Of a stretch of DNA of 28,895 nucleotides, positions 24,643-28,895 are shown piece after piece. The stretch's first letter is position 1. Each line of letters begins with the position of its first letter. A model generated the notes under the pieces. It ran no database searches and was not told the origin of the DNA. It saw only the letters and a program-made list of their open reading frames with translations. The translations under genes were made by a program, and so were the position numbers. Source of the DNA: Chloroflexota bacterium (GTDB taxonomy: Bacteria > Chloroflexota > Dormibacteria > CF-121); the NCBI GenBank assembly GCA_005880605.1, contig VBIS01000037.1, forward strand, positions 1-28,895, written 5' to 3'.

Positions 24643-27165
24643 ATGCGCGTGGCAGGCCTGCCCGCCCAGGCAAGGGTCGTCGTCATTGGTGCGGGAATCG
24701 TTGGCAACAGCATGGCCTACCACCTGGCCTGCCAGGGCTGGAAGGACATCGTGCTGGTCGACAAGGGCACGCTGCCCAATCCCGGTGGCTCGACGGGTCA
24801 CGCGTCCAACTTCATCTTTCTGACCGACCACTCCAAGGAGATGACCCTCTTCACGCTCGACAGCGTGAGGCAGTACAAGGAGCTGGGCGTCTTCACCCAG
24901 AGCGGGGGCATCGAGGTCGCCCGAACCACCGAGCGCATGGAGGAGCTGAAGCGCCGGATGGCGTCTAGCAAGGCCTGGGGCATCGACGCGGAACTGGTTT
25001 CTCCGGCGGGCGTGAAGCGGCTGGTCCCCTACATCAATGAGGCGATCATCCTCGGCGGCTTCAGCACGCCGGGGATCGGCACCGTCGATTCACTGCGTGG
25101 TGGCACGCTGATGCGCGAAAAGGCGCAGGCGATGGGGGCGCTGACGGTGGCGCCTGGCACCGAGGTCACCGGGATCGACGTCGAGAAGGGACGGGTCCAC
25201 CGGGTGCGAACCGACAAGGGCGACATCGAGGCCGAGGTGGTGGTCATCACCTGCGGCATCTGGAGCCCCCGAATCGCCCGAATGGCAGGCGCCTCGATTC
25301 CGCTGAGCCCGGCGGTGCACCAGATGATCAGCGTGGGCCCGGTCCCGCTGTTCGCCGACACGGTGGGAGAGATCAAGTACCCGATCATCCGCGACATGGA
25401 CACTAACGGCTACGAGCGTCAGCACGGTAGCGACATGGAGGTCGGCTCCTACGATCACCGACCGATCCTCTGGGACCCAGACGATATCCCGTCGTTGGCG
25501 CAGTCGAAGCTCTCACCGACCGAGCTTCCGTTCACCAAAGAGGACTTCGACGAGTCGCTGGAGCACGCGCTCGAGCTGATGCCCGACATCCTGGGCGATC
25601 CGGCGGTCGGCATCCGTCATTCGATCAACGGCCTGCTCTCGCTGACGCCCGATGGGTTTCCGCTGCTGGGCGAGACCCCGGAAGTGCAAGGGCTGTGGTC
25701 GGTGGCGGCGATCTGGATCAAAGAGGCGCCGGGTATCGCCCGCTGCGTCGCCGAGTGGATGACCTCGGGCGTTTCGGAGATCGACCCATCCGGCTCGGAC
25801 ATCGCGCGCTTCTATGACCACCAGAAAACCCAGGCGCACATCAACGGCCGCACCGCGGAAGGGTTCAACAAGACCTACGGCATCGTCCATCCGCGCGAAC
25901 AATGGGACTCGAACCGCCGCCTCCGCGTCAGCCCCTTCTACGAACGAGAGAAGGCGCTGGGCGCAGTCTTCTTCGAAACCGCCGGCTGGGAGCGGCCCAA
26001 CTGGTACGAGTCGAACAGGCCGTTGCTAGCCGAGTACGGCGATCGGGTGATGCCCCGCCGTTACGAGTGGGACGCGCGCTGGTGGTCGCCGATCATCAAC
26101 GCCGAGCACCTGGCGATGCGGGACCGCGTCGGCATGGTCGACCTCTCGGCCTTCGCCGTCTTCGACGTCACCGGCACCTGCGCCCTCGACTACCTGCAGA
26201 AAATGTGCGTGGTCCAGATGAACTTGCCGGTCGGACGCGTGATCTATACCTCGCTCTTGAACCCGGCGGGCGGGATCAAGGCCGACCTCACCGTGATGCG
26301 CCTGGGCACCAACCACTTCCGTGTCGTGACCGGTGGCGCTGACGGGATGCGAGACCGCAAGTGGTTCGCCGACCACTTACCGGAGGACGGCTCCGCGCAA
26401 CTGACCGATCTCACCTCGAGCTGGGCGACGATCGGCGTCTGGGGACCCCGCGCTCGTGAGCTGCTGCAATCGATCACCGACACCGATGTCTCGAACGAGG
26501 GCTTTCCTTTTGGGACCTGCCGCTTCATCGACCTCGGCCCGGTGCGGGCGCTCGCATCTCGCATTTCCTACGTCGGCGAGCTCGGCTGGGAAATCTACGT
26601 GCCCTTCGAGCAGGGCGCACGGCTCTGGGACGCGATCTGGAAGGCCGGCCAGCCGCACCGAATCGCGCCGGTTGGCATCGGCGTCTACGGCACCACCGGT
26701 CGGCTGGAGAAGTGCTACCGCGCCTACGGCAACGAGCTCGAGCAGGAGTTCAACCTGGTGGAAACCGGACTGGCCCGGCCCCAGGTCAAGCCGCAGGACT
26801 TCATCGGCAAGGAGGCCTACCTCAAGCAGCGCGCCGAAACGCCGGCCACCATCCTCTGCACGTTGACCATCGACGACAACACCTCCCGATCGGGCTTCAA
26901 GCGCTTCCCGATGGGGCGCGAGCCGGTGCTGTCGACCAAGGGAGAGCGGATTGTCGACCGGCACGGGCGAGGCTCCTACGTCACGAGCGCCGGGTCCGGC
27001 CCATCGGTCGGCAAGACCATCCTGATGAGCTTCCTCCCGCCGGAGCACGCGAAGGTTGGCACCAAACTCGCGATCGAATATTTTGGCGAACAGTATCCCG
27101 CGACGGTGGCGGTCGTCGGGCCGACGCCACTCTTCGATCCGCAGAACACCCGCGTCCGGAGCTGA
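24643..27165 (+). CDS. Dimethylglycine/sarcosine dehydrogenase-like FAD and folate protein (intact)
   Basis: Full-length 840-aa flavoprotein of the DMGDH/SARDH type, expected to oxidise an N-methylated glycine or related amine and pass the one-carbon unit to tetrahydrofolate. The FAD-binding DAO domain spans about residues 10-385, with VVVIGAGIVG (13-21 region) and His53 in GSTGHASN at the covalent-FAD position. The FAO_M linker covers about 390-445. The aminomethyltransferase domain (about 480-740) contains YTSLLNPAGGIKADLTV near 535-550, WATIGVWGPRARELLQS and SYVGELGWEIYVPFEQGARL. The GCV_T_C barrel follows to the end. GGAGGAGGGG sits directly before ATG 24643. etfB begins 3 bp after its stop, so electrons probably go to ETF. 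Only the substrate is uncertain. Confidence 0.92.
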   Translation: MRVAGLPAQARVVVIGAGIVGNSMAYHLACQGWKDIVLVDKGTLPNPGGSTGHASNFIFLTDHSKEMTLFTLDSVRQYKELGVFTQSGGIEVARTTERMEELKRRMASSKAWGIDAELVSPAGVKRLVPYINEAIILGGFSTPGIGTVDSLRGGTLMREKAQAMGALTVAPGTEVTGIDVEKGRVHRVRTDKGDIEAEVVVITCGIWSPRIARMAGASIPLSPAVHQMISVGPVPLFADTVGEIKYPIIRDMDTNGYERQHGSDMEVGSYDHRPILWDPDDIPSLAQSKLSPTELPFTKEDFDESLEHALELMPDILGDPAVGIRHSINGLLSLTPDGFPLLGETPEVQGLWSVAAIWIKEAPGIARCVAEWMTSGVSEIDPSGSDIARFYDHQKTQAHINGRTAEGFNKTYGIVHPREQWDSNRRLRVSPFYEREKALGAVFFETAGWERPNWYESNRPLLAEYGDRVMPRRYEWDARWWSPIINAEHLAMRDRVGMVDLSAFAVFDVTGTCALDYLQKMCVVQMNLPVGRVIYTSLLNPAGGIKADLTVMRLGTNHFRVVTGGADGMRDRKWFADHLPEDGSAQLTDLTSSWATIGVWGPRARELLQSITDTDVSNEGFPFGTCRFIDLGPVRALASRISYVGELGWEIYVPFEQGARLWDAIWKAGQPHRIAPVGIGVYGTTGRLEKCYRAYGNELEQEFNLVETGLARPQVKPQDFIGKEAYLKQRAETPATILCTLTIDDNTSRSGFKRFPMGREPVLSTKGERIVDRHGRGSYVTSAGSGPSVGKTILMSFLPPEHAKVGTKLAIEYFGEQYPATVAVVGPTPLFDPQNTRVRS

Positions 27166-27168
27166 TCC

Positions 27169-27942
27169 GTGGCTGCCATGAACATCCTGGTCTGCATCAA
27201 ACGCGTTCCCGCCACCGCCGGGCAGATCACGCTGACGCCCGATGGCCAGGAGATCGACACGCGCTACCTCGGGTTTACGGTTAGCCCCCACGAAGAATGC
27301 GCAGTCGAGGAGGCGGTGCGACTTACCGAAAAACACGGTGGGAGCTCGACCGTGCTGACGCTCGGCCCGGAGGCCGCCGTCGACCAGCTTCGCGACGCGA
27401 TGGCGCTGGGTATCGAGCGCGCCATGTTGCTGGAGACCGACGGTCGCGAGTGGGATCCAGTCGCGACCGCCTCGGCGATCGTGGCGGCGATCGAGCAAGA
27501 GCGCGACGCCGGGCGCACCTATGACCTCGTGATGTTCGGGAACGAGTCAGCCGATAGTGCGGGGTACCAGGTGGGTGTCCGGGTGGCCGACGCCCTCGAT
27601 CTTCCATGCGTGACCGGCATCAAGGCGCTGGAGATTACCGACGGTCGCGCCATGGTTCGCCGCCAGACGGAATCGGGCTGGGAGATAGCGGACGTGCAGC
27701 TCCCGGCCGTGCTGACCGTGAAAGAAGGAATCAACCTGCCGCGCTACCCTTCACTCCCCGGGCGCCTGAAGGCGAAGAAGAAGGAGATCCAGCGGCTCAA
27801 GCCGGAGTGGCAAGATGGTGGGCTCGAGAAGATCCGTCTCAAATTGCCGGTCCAGGTCGGCCACACCGTCGAGATCCTCGGCAAGGAAGGCGACGCCGGC
27901 GTTCAGGTGGTCGAGCTCTTGCGGCGCCTGCGGTTGCTCTGA
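27169..27942 (+). CDS. etfB: Electron transfer flavoprotein beta subunit
   Basis: AMP-binding subunit of the ETF heterodimer, 257 aa, normal length. It begins MNILVCIKRVPATAGQITL, the standard EtfB opening. The family region GNESADSAGYQVGVRVADAL follows, then LPAVLTVKEGINLPRYPSLP and KAKKKEIQRL, the conserved C-terminal signature area. GTG 27169 is favoured because GGAG lies 7 nt upstream; ATG 27178 begins the conserved sequence and is an alternative. It sits between the intact dehydrogenase gene and etfA with gaps of only 3 and 2 bp. ETF would accept electrons from the dehydrogenase and hand them to a membrane ETF-quinone oxidoreductase, not present in this window. Confidence 0.95.
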   Translation: MAAMNILVCIKRVPATAGQITLTPDGQEIDTRYLGFTVSPHEECAVEEAVRLTEKHGGSSTVLTLGPEAAVDQLRDAMALGIERAMLLETDGREWDPVATASAIVAAIEQERDAGRTYDLVMFGNESADSAGYQVGVRVADALDLPCVTGIKALEITDGRAMVRRQTESGWEIADVQLPAVLTVKEGINLPRYPSLPGRLKAKKKEIQRLKPEWQDGGLEKIRLKLPVQVGHTVEILGKEGDAGVQVVELLRRLRLL

Positions 27943-27944
27943 GC

Positions 27945-28895
27945 ATGGTCCTCGCCTTTATCGAGCATGCCGCCGGAGCTCCGACCATGCTGTCGCTCGA
28001 GGTGCTGACGATGGCGGGACGGGTCGCGCGCGCGTCGGGTAGGCCGCTCGAGGCCGCAGTGATCGGTTCCAGGGGCGCAGCGGCCGCGGGAATCCTTTCC
28101 TCGTACGGCGTGAGCACGTTGCACGTGGCCGACGATCCACGATTGGCGGACTACGCGCCGGCTGCCTGGGGGCATGCTCTCGCCGATCTGACCGACCAGC
28201 TCAACCCCGAGATCGTCATCGGGACGGCGAGCGACCGAGGCGGCGAGGTCATGGCGCACGTTGGTGCGCGCATGGCGTTGCCGATGGCCGCCAACTGCAC
28301 CGAGGTCGCGACGGCTGATCCATTCGTCGTGACCCGCCAGCGCTGGGGTGGCAGCCTGCTCGAGGAGTCGCATCTCAAGGGTCGGGTCAAGCTGCTGACG
28401 CTCGCGCCGCATGCTCTGGCGGCGGAGGCATCGCCCAGCCGTACCGAGGTCGCGACTCGTGCCTTTGCGCCGGTGCTCGACGACAAAGATTTCCGCGTGC
28501 GACTCGTCCCTCAGGTCGAGGCCGACACCGGAAAGATCTCGCTGGCGCAGGCGCGCGTGGTCGTCGGCGGCGGCCGCGGCGTCGGCAGCGCGGAAGGATT
28601 CGCCTCGCTCGAAGAGCTGGCGGACCTGCTCGGCGGTGCCGTCGGCTGCTCGCGTGCCGTGACCAGCCTGGGCTGGCGACCGCATAGCGACCAGGTGGGC
28701 CAGACCGGGACGAGGATCGCGCCGGATCTCTACATCGCCTGCGGGATCAGCGGCGCCATCCAGCACATGGTGGGTTGTCGCGCCGCCAAGCACATCCTCG
28801 CTATCAACACCGATGCCGCCGCCCCGATTGTGGCCCAGGCCGACTATGCCGTGATCGGCGACGTGCAGAAGGTGCTCTCGGCGGTAAACGCCGAA
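27945..28895 (+). CDS. etfA: Electron transfer flavoprotein alpha subunit, 3' end cut by window edge
   Basis: FAD-binding subunit of ETF. I translated 317 residues from ATG 27945, 2 bp after the etfB stop. The N-terminal domain starts MVLAFIEHAAGAPTMLSLEV. The C-terminal FAD domain has QVGQTG at 250-255, LYIACGISGAIQHMVG with GISGAIQH at 267-274, and AINTDAAAPIVAQADYAVIG, all FAD-contact motifs. About 10 residues are probably missing. A normal VVVGGGRGVGS motif is seen near residue 205. The gene completes the dehydrogenase-etfB-etfA unit. Confidence 0.95.
   Translation, partial: MVLAFIEHAAGAPTMLSLEVLTMAGRVARASGRPLEAAVIGSRGAAAAGILSSYGVSTLHVADDPRLADYAPAAWGHALADLTDQLNPEIVIGTASDRGGEVMAHVGARMALPMAANCTEVATADPFVVTRQRWGGSLLEESHLKGRVKLLTLAPHALAAEASPSRTEVATRAFAPVLDDKDFRVRLVPQVEADTGKISLAQARVVVGGGRGVGSAEGFASLEELADLLGGAVGCSRAVTSLGWRPHSDQVGQTGTRIAPDLYIACGISGAIQHMVGCRAAKHILAINTDAAAPIVAQADYAVIGDVQKVLSAVNAE

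Overview
The window is GC-rich, gene-dense bacterial chromosome. It has type IV pilus motor genes, many cyclic-di-GMP domains, an RsmE/MtaB/HIT housekeeping cluster, GTG and TTG starts with 1-8 bp gene overlaps, and a large methylated-amine catabolic locus. This mix suggests a free-living, probably aerobic soil or aquatic bacterium. Chloroflexota or a neighbouring lineage (Dormibacterota, Limnocylindria-type) is my best guess, from gene content only. There is no rRNA, tRNA, CRISPR array, insertion sequence or phage gene that I can recognise.

Region 1 (1-5542): pilus motor. A minus-strand operon runs pilT, a small BldC/excisionase-like DNA-binding gene, pilB and pilC; pilC is cut by the window start. 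PilB carries an N-terminal MshEN-type c-di-GMP-binding repeat pair. Divergent from pilT are a protein consisting of only the N-terminal domain of prepilin peptidase, and a membrane diguanylate cyclase.

Region 2 (5539-12549): a membrane protein with a long Thr-Pro repeat whose reading frame is broken just before the repeat; then HIT hydrolase, MtaB tRNA methylthiotransferase and RsmE 16S rRNA methyltransferase (minus strand). Divergent from these is a membrane HD-GYP/GAF/GGDEF hybrid. A single-domain response regulator and a nucleotidyltransferase-fold protein follow on the minus strand.

Region 3 (about 11776-28895): a divergent catabolic locus around a GntR/FCD regulator. The minus arm runs GntR, metallophosphoesterase, APC permease, a dimethylglycine/sarcosine-dehydrogenase-like gene (internally deleted and frameshifted), a choline-kinase-like phosphotransferase, an iron alcohol dehydrogenase, a non-pyrrolysine MttB-family methyltransferase, an aldehyde dehydrogenase and the nucleotidyltransferase-like gene. 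The plus arm runs a DUF4234-like membrane protein, an SRPBCC protein, an intact second dimethylglycine-dehydrogenase-like gene, etfB and etfA; etfA is cut by the window end. Two perfect 12-bp direct repeats 22 bp apart lie between the arms and are good operator candidates.

Working model (inference): the locus imports a choline- or betaine-like quaternary amine, oxidises its alcohol and aldehyde groups, and removes N-methyl groups through MttB and the folate-linked FAD dehydrogenases. Electrons would pass to EtfAB. No corrinoid protein or corrinoid-folate methyltransferase is present in the window, so the acceptor for MttB is unknown. The locus is the best candidate here for an incompletely described system.
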